A DNA stretch of 13,177 nt from Chloroflexota bacterium (GCA_010092805.1 JAADYY010000074.1:1-13177), one strand, 5' to 3'. Counted from the stretch's first letter, positions 1-6,823 are shown. The notes: generated from the sequence alone by a model not told the origin. Made by a program: numbers and translations.

Positions 1-49
1 GCCCCTGCTCCCAGCGTCAGCGGTCGCCGGTGGCTTCGGGAGCAGGGGC
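1..49. terminator. Strong perfect hairpin at the window edge, possible terminator of nadK
   Basis: Bases 1-12 (GCCCCTGCTCCC) and 38-49 (GGGAGCAGGGGC) are perfect reverse complements, giving a 12-bp GC-rich stem around a 25-nt loop. It lies 68 bp beyond the nadK stop codon, where a terminator is expected. A U-tract on the minus-strand side would fall outside the window, so intrinsic termination cannot be confirmed. On the plus strand a G-run follows, not a T-run. Alternatives are a structured RNA end or a repeat unit continuing off the window. Nothing else was recognised in 50-116. Confidence 0.45.
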
Positions 50-116
50 AGGGGGATGCGGGCCAAAACACAATCAAATCGATTGACCAACAGCATCAGT
101 ACCACGCGGCACACCG

Positions 117-989
117 TCAACTGTCGTGCCGATTCGGCGGTGCCACGCGCGGCTCCAGGCGGTCGAGCAGCGAACGATAGAAATAATTGCGATCTCGCAG
201 CCGCACAAACTGGCTCACATGATCGCTGGAACGAACGCTGATGCGGTCGCCTTCGCACATGGTACACAGGCTTATGCCATCAGCAGAAACGGTCGATTCG
301 GTCCCCCGGTCGCGCGTGACGACGACATCAATCGTCGCGCCGTCGGGCAGCACAATCGGGCGGTCGAGCGTGAGGTGCGGCGCGACCGGCACCACCACCA
401 TATTATGTAGCTCTGGCGGCAGAATGGGGCCGCCCGCCGCCAACGCATACGCCGTCGATCCGGTCGCGGTGGCGATCACGAGGCCGTCGGCGTTGTAGGT
501 CGTCGTCCAGACGCCATCGATGTAGGTCGCCAGTTGGATGACGTGCGCGCCCGGCCCCCGGCTGATCACCACGTCGTTGAGGGCGCTGGATGTCTGCGTC
601 GGTTGGTCGTCGTGGTAGGCTGTCACCTCGAGCATCATGCGCCGTTCGACCCAGTAATCGCCGGCCAAAATCCGGTCGAGTTCTTTGAGACAGTCGTTCG
701 GGTCGCGGATCTCGGTGAGAAAGCCGAGATAGCCCATATTGACGCCCAGCACAGGCACAGCAAACGGCGCTGAGCAGCGGGCCGCACGCAGCATCGCGCC
801 GTCCCCGCCGATAGCGATGATCATGTCGGTGCCGTTGATGCTGGTGTGCAGCTCAGTTTCTGTCCACTGCTTGTGAACCCACACCTCGAGGCCGTTGGTC
901 TGGAAGGTTTCGGCAATTTTTTCGGCAATCGGCGCGGTTTCAGGGCGCAGGGGATGGGCTAAAACGCCCAGTCGCTGGATGCTGGTCAA
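117..989 (-). CDS. nadK: NAD kinase (ATP/polyphosphate-dependent NAD+ phosphorylation)
   Basis: Cytoplasmic enzyme that phosphorylates NAD+ at the 2'-hydroxyl of its adenosine ribose to make NADP+. The 290-residue protein has the usual bacterial length. Visible family motifs are GGDGAMLRAA (residues 61-70, the GGDG phosphate-binding loop), MGYLGFLTE (85-93), LNDVVI (137-142, the Asn-Asp pair that contacts NAD) and ATATGSTAYALAAGGPIL (173-190; most relatives read ATPTGSTAY). The predicted start is a TTG at 989. It is supported by AGGAG nine bases upstream and by a protein that begins in the expected beta strand (RLGVLAHP). It is divergent from the phosphate locus and shares its control region. 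Identification is confident; the non-ATG start is less so. Confidence 0.95.
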   Translation of the reverse strand: MTSIQRLGVLAHPLRPETAPIAEKIAETFQTNGLEVWVHKQWTETELHTSINGTDMIIAIGGDGAMLRAARCSAPFAVPVLGVNMGYLGFLTEIRDPNDCLKELDRILAGDYWVERRMMLEVTAYHDDQPTQTSSALNDVVISRGPGAHVIQLATYIDGVWTTTYNADGLVIATATGSTAYALAAGGPILPPELHNMVVVPVAPHLTLDRPIVLPDGATIDVVVTRDRGTESTVSADGISLCTMCEGDRISVRSSDHVSQFVRLRDRNYFYRSLLDRLEPRVAPPNRHDS

Positions 990-1056
990 GGCACGCGGCT
1001 CCTCAATCTTGATGTGTCTAAGTGTAGCGTCTGGGCGGGGTTGGCGCTACAGCCAT

Positions 1057-1085
1057 TTGATCACCGGGTGCAATTATCGCATAAT
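1057..1085 (+). promoter_or_regulatory. Sigma-70-like promoter upstream of the fasciclin-PstS gene
   Basis: TTGATC at 1057-1062 and CATAAT at 1080-1085 are separated by exactly 17 bp, matching 4/6 and 5/6 of the housekeeping consensus. A transcript would start near 1092 and leave a leader of about 190 nt containing the Pho-like repeats. If both are real, this would be a basal promoter lying upstream of a phosphate-controlled one. Assigned from consensus and spacing only. Confidence 0.4.
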
Positions 1086-1104
1086 TCGACCAAATGTGCG
1101 AATT
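1072..1104. promoter_or_regulatory. Overlapping palindromes between nadK and the pst locus (operator-like), with a possible nadK promoter
   Basis: AATTAT (1072-1077) and ATAATT (1081-1086) form a perfect 6-3-6 palindrome. AATTCG (1083-1088) and CGAATT (1099-1104) form a second one with a 10-bp spacer, one helical turn. On the minus strand GATAAT (1078-1073) preceded by TTCGCA (1102-1097) at 18 bp could be the nadK promoter, with a start near 1066. The palindromes overlap the minus-10 elements of both directions, as a repressor site would. The binding protein is unknown. Confidence 0.35.
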
Positions 1105-1126
1105 TGCCGCGGTGGGTGCCGGAGTA

Positions 1127-1167
1127 TTTCACAGGAACTTAACATGAGTTCTCAGTTATCTTAACAC
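1127..1167 (+). promoter_or_regulatory. Pho-box-like direct repeats upstream of the fasciclin-PstS gene
   Basis: Repeats in 11-bp register: TTTCACAG at 1127, CTTAACAT at 1138, a weak unit at 1149 (TTCTCAGT) and CTTAACAC at 1160. The two CTTAAC copies are exactly 22 bp apart, two 11-bp steps. This resembles the cyanobacterial Pho box (YTTAAYYW repeated with 3-bp gaps), bound by PhoB/SphR-type response regulators. The array before pstC uses the same core. No convincing minus-10 follows; TAATTT at 1184 is the best nearby candidate. The alignment was made by eye. Confidence 0.5.
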
Positions 1168-1283
1168 CTACCTTAGTGTCCATTAATTTGGTTTGGATAG
1201 ATTCACACACGGTTTGGGCGGCACGAATCGTGCTGCTCAAAGTGAGTTAGGTTTGTTTGTTCCATTTACAAGGAGAGTGCTAC

Positions 1284-2729
1284 ATGAAGAAGTTTCTGAT
1301 GCTCGTCCTGGTTGCGTTGCTGGCCCTGGGTGCCACTGGCGTTGCCGCGCAGGATGGTACCATCGTTGATGTTGCCGTCGCCGATGGCAGCTTCACCACC
1401 CTGGTCGCTGCTGTTGAGGCCGCCGGCCTGGTCGAGACCCTGTCGGGCGAAGGCCCCTTCACCGTTTTCGCGCCCACCGATGATGCGTTCGCCGCGCTGG
1501 ACGAAGGCACCGTCGACTTCCTGCTGGCCAACACCGACATCCTGGCCTCGGTTCTGACCTACCACGTGGTGGCGGGCCAGGTCATGGCGGAAGATGTGCT
1601 GGCGATGGAAGGTGCCACCGAAGTTGCGACCGTCAACGGTGCTGAAGCGACTGTCGACCCGGCGGCGCTGACCATTGAAGGTGCCAACATCGTTGCCACC
1701 GACGTGATGGGCAGCAACGGCGTGATCCACGTCATCGACGCGGTCATCCTGCCTCCCATTGACCTGCCGGCGGTTGACCCGCTGGCCCTGAGCGGCGACG
1801 TTATCCTGAACGGTAGCTCGACCGTGGGTCCGTTGAGCATCGCCATGGGCGAGCAGTTCACCAACGATGGTTTCGCTGGTGTCGTTGATGTGACCATCAC
1901 CGGTTCGGGCACCGGCCTGAACTTCTTCTGCGGTGTGGAGCAGGAACGTGATGTCAACCTCGACATCGCCAACGCCAGCCGTATGATCCGTGAAGGCGAA
2001 ATCGAAGCCTGCATCGAGAGCGGCGTGCCGCCCATCGAATTCAACGTCGGCGTGGATGCGCTGTCGGTCGTCGTGAGCCAGGAAAATGACTTCGTCGACG
2101 CCCTGACCCTGGCGCAGCTCAGCGACATCTTCACCGGTGCCGTGACCACCTGGAACGAAGTCAACGACATGTGGCCGGAAGAAACCATCCAGCTGTTCAG
2201 CCCGGGTGAAGAAAGCGGTACCTTCCTGTACTTCGTTGAAGAAGTTATCCAGAACGAAGACGGCGGCAACATCGAAGACGAGTTCGAAGCTGTGGAAGCC
2301 ACCCTGGGTACCCCCGGCATCCAGACCAGCGCTGACGACAACGTCCTGGCCCAGGGCGTGGAAGGCAGCCCGTTCGCTATCGGTTACTTCGGTTTCGCCT
2401 ACTTCGTCGCTGAAGGTGATGCGCTGCGCGCTGTCGGCGTCGACGCTGGCGACGGCCCGGTGCTGCCGAGCCAGGAAACCGCCGAAGCTGGTGAATACTT
2501 CCTGGCCCGCCCGCTGTTCATCTACAGCTCGGCCCCGATCCTGAACGAGAAGCCGCAGGTTGCTGGTTTCGTCAACTACTACATCACCAACGTGAACCAG
2601 GTTCTGATGGACGCCGCGACCGACCCGGCTGCCGACTACCGCTACTTCCCGGCCAACGACCAGCTGAACCGCCTGGCCAAGCTGCGCTGGCTGATCGCCA
2701 CCACCGACATGATGATGGACGACATGTAA
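1284..2729 (+). CDS. Secreted fasciclin (FAS1) domain fused to a PstS/SphX-like phosphate-binding protein
   Basis: Extracytoplasmic 481-residue fusion. Residues 1-22 are a Sec signal peptide (Lys-Lys, hydrophobic core, GVAA before QD). It has no lipobox cysteine. Residues about 24-158 are a FAS1 domain with its H1 motif (TVFAPTDDAFAAL), YHVVAG and the terminal GVIHVIDAVILPP. Residues about 160-475 are a PstS-like binding protein: GSSTV at 177-181, DIANASR at 227-233, the phosphate-loop SGT at 311-313, GYFGFAYF, and two cysteines (216 and 243) placed as in SphX-type relatives and likely disulfide-bonded. The ATG at 1284 is preferred over a TTG at 1257 because AGGAG lies 8 bases upstream and the signal peptide then starts at MKK. 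Codon use is strongly biased (nearly all Leu as CTG, Phe as TTC), unlike the next pstS, suggesting high expression. Inference: FAS1 could hold the binding protein at the cell surface or in the matrix in place of a lipid anchor. Confidence 0.9.
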   Translation: MKKFLMLVLVALLALGATGVAAQDGTIVDVAVADGSFTTLVAAVEAAGLVETLSGEGPFTVFAPTDDAFAALDEGTVDFLLANTDILASVLTYHVVAGQVMAEDVLAMEGATEVATVNGAEATVDPAALTIEGANIVATDVMGSNGVIHVIDAVILPPIDLPAVDPLALSGDVILNGSSTVGPLSIAMGEQFTNDGFAGVVDVTITGSGTGLNFFCGVEQERDVNLDIANASRMIREGEIEACIESGVPPIEFNVGVDALSVVVSQENDFVDALTLAQLSDIFTGAVTTWNEVNDMWPEETIQLFSPGEESGTFLYFVEEVIQNEDGGNIEDEFEAVEATLGTPGIQTSADDNVLAQGVEGSPFAIGYFGFAYFVAEGDALRAVGVDAGDGPVLPSQETAEAGEYFLARPLFIYSSAPILNEKPQVAGFVNYYITNVNQVLMDAATDPAADYRYFPANDQLNRLAKLRWLIATTDMMMDDM

Positions 2730-2753
2730 TTTCGGCCAATTCTGGCTAAGCGC

Positions 2754-2786
2754 AGGGGCGGCCTTCGGGCTGCCCCTCCTTTGTTT
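2754..2786 (+). terminator. Rho-independent terminator after the fasciclin-PstS gene
   Basis: A 10-bp stem with one G-T pair (AGGGGCGGCC at 2754-2763, GGCTGCCCCT at 2768-2777) is closed by a stable TTCG tetraloop and followed by a T-rich stretch (CCTTTGTTT). It starts 24 bp after the stop codon. Together with the promoter before the next pstS, it separates the abundant fusion transcript from the rest of the locus. Confidence 0.85.
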
Positions 2787-2877
2787 CTGGTTTCTGGCGC
2801 TTGTACGCGGTTCGGTGCAAGCTTGGCTGCGTCGCTCGGTTTCCACATTTCTGCTATCATCGGCTCGTCTTTCACCG

Positions 2878-2906
2878 TTGCACCCCGCGCATGCTCAACC
2901 TAAAAT
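2878..2906 (+). promoter_or_regulatory. Sigma-70-like promoter for the second pstS
   Basis: TTGCAC (2878-2883) and TAAAAT (2901-2906) are separated by exactly 17 bp. The minus-10 matches 5/6 of the consensus; the minus-35 is weaker. The predicted start is near 2913, about 20 nt before the ATG, consistent with a short leader carrying the ribosome-binding site. No clear Pho-type repeat was found here, so this copy may be expressed without phosphate control. Confidence 0.45.
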
Positions 2907-2933
2907 TGCCAACCCTGCAAAGAGAGTAGACCG

Positions 2934-3953
2934 ATGTTGAAACGACTCGCATGGATCTTGTCTGTCCTGATCGTGGTTCTGCCGATGCTGGTCGTGCTGG
3001 CGCAGGACACCACCCCCACACCGACACCGACTATCGCGCCCACCCCCGTTGAACTGCCGGATACCGACATTCTCTCCGTGACCGGCGACATTCTCACAGG
3101 CGGGAGTTCGACCGTTTATCTGCTCACCGAACGGATGGCCGAACGCTTCGCCGAGGAAGGGTTTTCCGGCAGCATCACTGTGGATCGCATTGGGACGAGC
3201 GCCGGGTTTGAGCTGTTCTGCCAGTCGGGTGAAACCGACGTCAGCAACGCCAGCCGCGCGATTCGCGAAAGCGAAATTGAGGACTGTCGCCAGATCGGGC
3301 GCGAACCTATCGAGTTCCGCGTGGGCACGGACGCCATCGCGGTCACCGTCAATGACGCAAACGACTTTGTCGAAAGCCTGACGCTTGAACAACTCGCGGA
3401 CATCTTTACCGGTGCGGTGACGACCTGGGCAGAGGTAGACCCGGCGTGGCCGGACGAACCGATTGTGCTTTACAGCCCTGGTGTGGACAGCGGCACCTTC
3501 GACTACTTTATCGAAGAAGTGGTGATGGCGGCGGGCGATTTTGAGGATGAGCAGACGGCTATCGATGCAGTGCTGAGCGCGCCGAACATCCAGCTCAGCG
3601 AAGACGACGATGTGCTGGTGCTGGGCGTGGAAAGCAGCCCCTATGCCATCGGTTACTTCGGTTTTGCGTATTTTCTGGGGGAAGGCGAACTCCTCCAGGC
3701 CATCAGTTTGGATGCGGGGGATGGGCCAGTGACGCCCAACCAAGAGACGGCGGAAAGCGGGGCGTACCCGCTGGCGCGCCCGCTGTTTATCTACTCTGAC
3801 GCCGACATTCTGAACGAAAAGCCCCAGGTGGCCGCCTTTGTCACCTTCTATCTGTCCTTTGTCGAGCGGGAAATTCTGGATGTGGGCTATTTTCCAGCCA
3901 GTGCCGCGGCCCTGAACGACGCGAAACGTCGGCTGCTCGAAGTGCTGCCGTAA
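2934..3953 (+). CDS. pstS: PstS/SphX-like phosphate-binding protein, second copy without the FAS1 domain
   Basis: Predicted extracytoplasmic phosphate-binding subunit of the Pst ABC importer, 339 residues. Residues 5-23 are a hydrophobic signal or anchor segment ending VLAQD, with no lipobox cysteine. A Thr-Pro linker (residues 26-38) follows, then the binding domain: GGSST at 56-60, DVSNASR at 102-108, paired cysteines 96 and 118, DIFTGAVTTW at 157-166, the SGT phosphate loop at 186-188, and GYFGFAYF. It is closely related to the PstS half of the upstream fusion (shared DIFTGAVTTW, DAGDGPV, ARPLFIY, NEKPQVA), which points to tandem duplication. The FAS1 domain of the first copy sits where this copy has its Thr-Pro linker. 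The ATG is preceded by AGAGAG. Codon use is much less biased than in the first copy. The signal segment may stay uncleaved, leaving the protein on a stalk. Confidence 0.9.
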   Translation: MLKRLAWILSVLIVVLPMLVVLAQDTTPTPTPTIAPTPVELPDTDILSVTGDILTGGSSTVYLLTERMAERFAEEGFSGSITVDRIGTSAGFELFCQSGETDVSNASRAIRESEIEDCRQIGREPIEFRVGTDAIAVTVNDANDFVESLTLEQLADIFTGAVTTWAEVDPAWPDEPIVLYSPGVDSGTFDYFIEEVVMAAGDFEDEQTAIDAVLSAPNIQLSEDDDVLVLGVESSPYAIGYFGFAYFLGEGELLQAISLDAGDGPVTPNQETAESGAYPLARPLFIYSDADILNEKPQVAAFVTFYLSFVEREILDVGYFPASAAALNDAKRRLLEVLP

Positions 3954-3991
3954 CTGCTGATATGGTTGAGGATGACACGCGGCGCGATTCA

Positions 3992-4037
3992 TTTAATGGA
4001 AACTTAACTTTCGTTTGATTTTTCGCTCCGTTATAAT
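3992..4037 (+). promoter_or_regulatory. Triple Pho box and minus-10 element of the pstCAB promoter
   Basis: Three 8-bp units in exact 11-bp register: TTTAATGG at 3992, CTTAACTT at 4003 and TTTGATTT at 4014, each separated by 3 bp. Against the cyanobacterial Pho-box pattern YTTAAYYW they match 6/8, 8/8 and 7/8. The last unit ends 10 bp before a perfect TATAAT at 4032-4037, and no normal minus-35 is present. This is the geometry of promoters activated by PhoB-type regulators bound over the minus-35 region. Predicted start near 4043. It implies phosphate-starvation control of pstC, pstA and pstB. The regulator is not in the window. Confidence 0.7.
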
Positions 4038-4081
4038 CCGCGCCCGTCCGCTTATACGCCGAATAGAATAGGGAGTTGTGA

Positions 4082-5131
4082 ATGGAGTCCGAATACGGGG
4101 CCGAAAACGAACAAAGCCCGCCAGCCGCGGTCGGGCGCCAGCCCGGGCCGGTCGCTGCCATCCGCATGCGACGCGACGCAGATCTGGCCGCAGCGCTGCG
4201 CAAACGCCCGCGCGTCGGGGAAATGATCATTCGTTATGTGCTGCTGTTCTGCGGCCTGGTGTCGATTTTCACGACGGTTGGGATCGTCATCGTCAACACA
4301 ACCACTGCCATCGAGTTTTTCACCGTTGATGAAGTCAGCCCAATCGACTTCTTCACCAACACCGTTTGGCGGCCCGCAGCTTACAACCCGGATGCGACCT
4401 ATAACCCCGGCTTGATCCCGATTGGGGTGCTGCCGCTGCTGTACGCGACGCTGTTCACCAGCTTCATCGCGTTGATCGTGGCGGTACCACTGGGGTTAGG
4501 GTCGGCCATTTACCTGGCCGAATACGCGCCGGAACGGGTGCGCAACACCCTGAAGCCGATCCTGGAAATTCTGGCGGGGATCCCGACGGTTGTGTTGGGG
4601 TATTTCGCGCTCACCTTCATGACTCCGCTGCTGCAAGCGATCCCTGGGTTAAATGTGCAGATCTTCAACATGGCCGCGCCGGGGTTGGTGATGGGCGTGA
4701 TGATCATCCCCACCATCAGCTCGATGAGTGAGGATGCCATCAGCTCGGTGCCGCGCGAACTGCGCGAGGCGTCGTATGGGCTGGGCGCTACCCGCTTCGA
4801 GTCGATCACCAAAGTGGTGCTGCCTGCGGCGCTCTCCGGGTTGGTGGCGGCGTTCATCCTGGGGCTGGCGCGCGCGGTGGGCGAGACGATGATCGTGGCG
4901 TTGGCTGCGGGTTCTGCGCCGGCAGATCTCCTCAATAACTTCCTCAACCCGTTCGTCGCTGGCGAAACCATGACCGGGCACATCGCGCGTATCACTGGTG
5001 GTGACCTGCCCTACGACTCGATTCAGTATCGCAGTTTGTTCGCTATCGGCCTCACACTGTTCGTATCGACGCTGGCCCTGAACCTGATCAGCCAGTGGGT
5101 TTCGCGGCGCTTCCGGGAGGCTTACGAATAA
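4082..5131 (+). CDS. pstC: Phosphate ABC transporter permease PstC
   Basis: One of the two membrane subunits of the Pst phosphate importer. The 349-residue protein has a polar cytoplasmic tail of about 45 residues, then six predicted membrane helices (about 49-72, 115-145, 155-180, 198-215, 250-278 and 317-340). The binding-protein-dependent permease (EAA) loop that docks on the ATPase is at 228-250: REASYGLGATRFESITK, followed by VVLPAA. LARAVGETM (262-270) is a conserved Pst permease motif. The ATG at 4082 follows GGGAG by six bases and lies about 40 nt after the predicted start site. Its TAA shares one base with the pstA ATG, so translation is probably coupled. The length is slightly above the usual 300-330, owing to the N-terminal tail. 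Confidence 0.96.
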   Translation: MESEYGAENEQSPPAAVGRQPGPVAAIRMRRDADLAAALRKRPRVGEMIIRYVLLFCGLVSIFTTVGIVIVNTTTAIEFFTVDEVSPIDFFTNTVWRPAAYNPDATYNPGLIPIGVLPLLYATLFTSFIALIVAVPLGLGSAIYLAEYAPERVRNTLKPILEILAGIPTVVLGYFALTFMTPLLQAIPGLNVQIFNMAAPGLVMGVMIIPTISSMSEDAISSVPRELREASYGLGATRFESITKVVLPAALSGLVAAFILGLARAVGETMIVALAAGSAPADLLNNFLNPFVAGETMTGHIARITGGDLPYDSIQYRSLFAIGLTLFVSTLALNLISQWVSRRFREAYE

Positions 5132-6615
5132 TGAACACCGACAATACCCAGAACACCCCGAATCCAGAGAACCCCGAACAGGCTGAAGACGGCGCGCCGC
5201 GCGTCGAGAACGTTAACCCCACAGGGGGGGTGGCGCTGCCAGATCTCGAGTCGTTCCGTAAGCGGTTGGTGAACCGCCAACGGCGCGGCAGCATTTGGGC
5301 GCGCTTCATGTCGCTGTCGCTGGTTGTGGCCATCGTCGCGCTGTTGGCGTTGGCCTACAACATCGTTGACGCGGCGTTTGGCTACGTGCTGACCGAAAAT
5401 GTGATTGAGCCGACGGAAGTCGTCGAGTTTGTGCTCACGGATGTGCGCAACGACACCACCACCGACCCGGCGACCGTCGATTTAGCTACACTCGGCGCGA
5501 GCGAATTGGCGGCGGTGCTGCGTGAATACCAGGAGCCTCGTCTGCGTGTGTACATCCGCGACTTTTTGAGCGTCGTCCCGGATGACGAGTTCACGCAGGC
5601 CCCCATCCGTGAATCGTTGGCAGGGAGTTCTTTCCGTGGTCAGTTTGCCGATCTCACCATCAATGATCTGGATGCAGCGGAATGGACGCTCATCCTGGGC
5701 AACAACATTCCGCAAGATCGTCTGGTGGGCTTGGTGCGGACTGAAGTCATCGGTGAACGTATTCTGGAGACCTGGTCGCTGACGGAGTCGGTGACGGGCT
5801 TCGCCGAAATTGACGAAGCGCGTGTCGCGGCGGTTGAGGGCCAGAACCCGAACGCACGCCTGGAATTCCGCTCATGGCTGAACATCAACTTCCTCATCAG
5901 CCCCATGTCCACCAACCCGGCCATCGCGGGCATTCGCACGGCGCTGCTGGGTACCTTGTGGGTGATGATTATCACGGTGGGCTTCTCGTTCCCGCTGGGG
6001 GTGGGCGCGGCCCTGTACCTGCAAGAATACGCGGATGACAACTGGCTCACCCGCGTCATCTCCACCAACATCCGTAACCTGGCCGGGGTGCCTTCGATCA
6101 TTTACGGTTTGCTCGGCCTGTCGGTGTTTGTGATCGCGCTTGAAGGCATCACGACGGGGAGATCCATTCTATCGGCGTCGCTGACGCTGGGCCTGCTGAT
6201 TTTGCCGGTGATGATCGTCAATTCGCAGGAGGCGCTGCGCGCGGTGCCGCCGTCGGTGCGTGAAGGCAGCTACGGCCTGGGCGCGACGCGCTGGCAGACG
6301 ATTTGGCGGTCGGTGCTGCCGGCGGCCATGCCCGGCATTCTGACCGGGACGATTCTGGGGATGTCGCGCGCGATTGGTGAAACCGCGCCGCTGTTGGCGC
6401 TGGGCGCGTCCACCTTCCTGGTCGTTGACCCCAGCGGGCCGTTCTCGCGCTTCACGGTGCTGCCCATCCAGATTTACCAGTGGACGAGCCGCCCGTCGGA
6501 TCAGTGGCGCAGTTTGGCGTCTGCCGCCATTATTGTGCTGATCATTCTCCTGTTGTCGTTGAATGCCGCAGCGATTTACATGCGCCAGCGCTTTAGAAGG
6601 AAATTGCAACCGTAA
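5131..6615 (+). CDS. pstA: Phosphate ABC transporter permease PstA with a large extracytoplasmic insertion
   Basis: Second Pst membrane subunit. At 494 residues it is far longer than the usual 280-300. Residues 1-57 are a cytoplasmic tail rich in Asn, Pro and Glu. A first helix is at about 58-80. Residues about 85-255 form an extra soluble, acidic region expected outside the membrane. The standard core follows: FLISPMSTN, helices at about 268-296, 318-338, 347-364, 400-430 and 462-484, and the EAA loop at 377-399 (REGSYGLGATRWQTIWR). MSRAIGETAPLLALGA (411-426) is typical of PstA. The start at 5131 overlaps the pstC stop as TAATG, with GGGAGG 10 bases upstream inside pstC. The insertion may contact the PstS proteins; I did not recognise its fold. 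Some proteobacterial PstA proteins carry an N-terminal DUF3333, but homology to that was not established. Confidence 0.95.
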   Translation: MNTDNTQNTPNPENPEQAEDGAPRVENVNPTGGVALPDLESFRKRLVNRQRRGSIWARFMSLSLVVAIVALLALAYNIVDAAFGYVLTENVIEPTEVVEFVLTDVRNDTTTDPATVDLATLGASELAAVLREYQEPRLRVYIRDFLSVVPDDEFTQAPIRESLAGSSFRGQFADLTINDLDAAEWTLILGNNIPQDRLVGLVRTEVIGERILETWSLTESVTGFAEIDEARVAAVEGQNPNARLEFRSWLNINFLISPMSTNPAIAGIRTALLGTLWVMIITVGFSFPLGVGAALYLQEYADDNWLTRVISTNIRNLAGVPSIIYGLLGLSVFVIALEGITTGRSILSASLTLGLLILPVMIVNSQEALRAVPPSVREGSYGLGATRWQTIWRSVLPAAMPGILTGTILGMSRAIGETAPLLALGASTFLVVDPSGPFSRFTVLPIQIYQWTSRPSDQWRSLASAAIIVLIILLLSLNAAAIYMRQRFRRKLQP

Positions 6616-6823
6616 GCACCGCCACGCCGAAAGGCGAGCGGCTCTTAGGAGTCACTCATGCTGGGTTCGCCTAACTTTGGCGAGGTAGACGTGCCAACCG
6701 TAGGTTGGCTTATACTTGTCGAGAACAGAGGGGTAACCCTCAATGCAACACACATCTGACGGCTGCAACGCCAAGAAAGGAGGGGCGCTCCTCCCCGTAG
6801 CTGAAGCTAGGGGAATCCGCGCC
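6616..6823 (+). ncRNA. Structured RNA element between pstA and pstB, resembling a HEARO/IscB or IS200/IS605-type omega RNA without its nuclease
   Basis: About 200 nt with consecutive hairpins and no conserved reading frame: CGCC-GAAA-GGCG (6625-6636, GNRA loop); GGCTC/GAGTC (6640-6653); TCGCC/GGCGA (6667-6683); GCCAACC-GTA-GGTTGGC (6693-6709); GAGGG-GTAA-CCCTC (6728-6741, GNRA loop); GGAGG/CCTCC (6779-6794); and CCCC-G-TAGCT-GA-AGCTA-GGGG (6793-6813). The last two share bases and may alternate. The order GCCGAAAGGCGAGCGGCTC, then CATGCTGGG, then the final CCCC/GGGG hairpin recalls, from memory, the omega RNA scaffold of IscB-type (HEARO) elements or the right end of IS200/IS605 elements. In IscB loci the RNA precedes the nuclease gene; here pstB starts 12 nt after its end. 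No iscB or tnpB remnant is visible. The RNA fold is well supported; the family name is uncertain, and an attenuator is an alternative. Confidence 0.5.

Noticed and set aside
1..116. tRNA or small RNA gene at the left edge
   Set aside because: There is a single long hairpin but no cloverleaf, anticodon arm or T-loop sequence.
990..1164. Short plus-strand frame running from nadK into the Pho-like repeats
   Set aside because: It overlaps nadK and promoter elements, and has no ribosome-binding site or recognisable sequence.
1257..1283. TTG at 1257 as the start of the fasciclin-PstS gene
   Set aside because: The ATG at 1284 has AGGAG at good spacing and begins a standard MKK signal peptide; the extra nine residues would sit over that ribosome-binding site.
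1266..2846. Long minus-strand open frame (526 codons) opposite the fasciclin-PstS gene
   Set aside because: It is a mirror of a highly codon-biased GC-rich gene. The product is rich in His, Gln, Asp and Arg with no recognisable domain, and the plus strand has clear domains, a ribosome-binding site and a terminator.
2895..3992. Minus-strand open frame of 365 codons opposite the second pstS
   Set aside because: No family motifs, implausible composition and complete overlap with a well-supported gene.
5095..5130. GTG-type start of pstA inside pstC
   Set aside because: The ATG at 5131 has GGGAGG at 10 bases and a one-base overlap with the pstC stop, typical of coupled genes.
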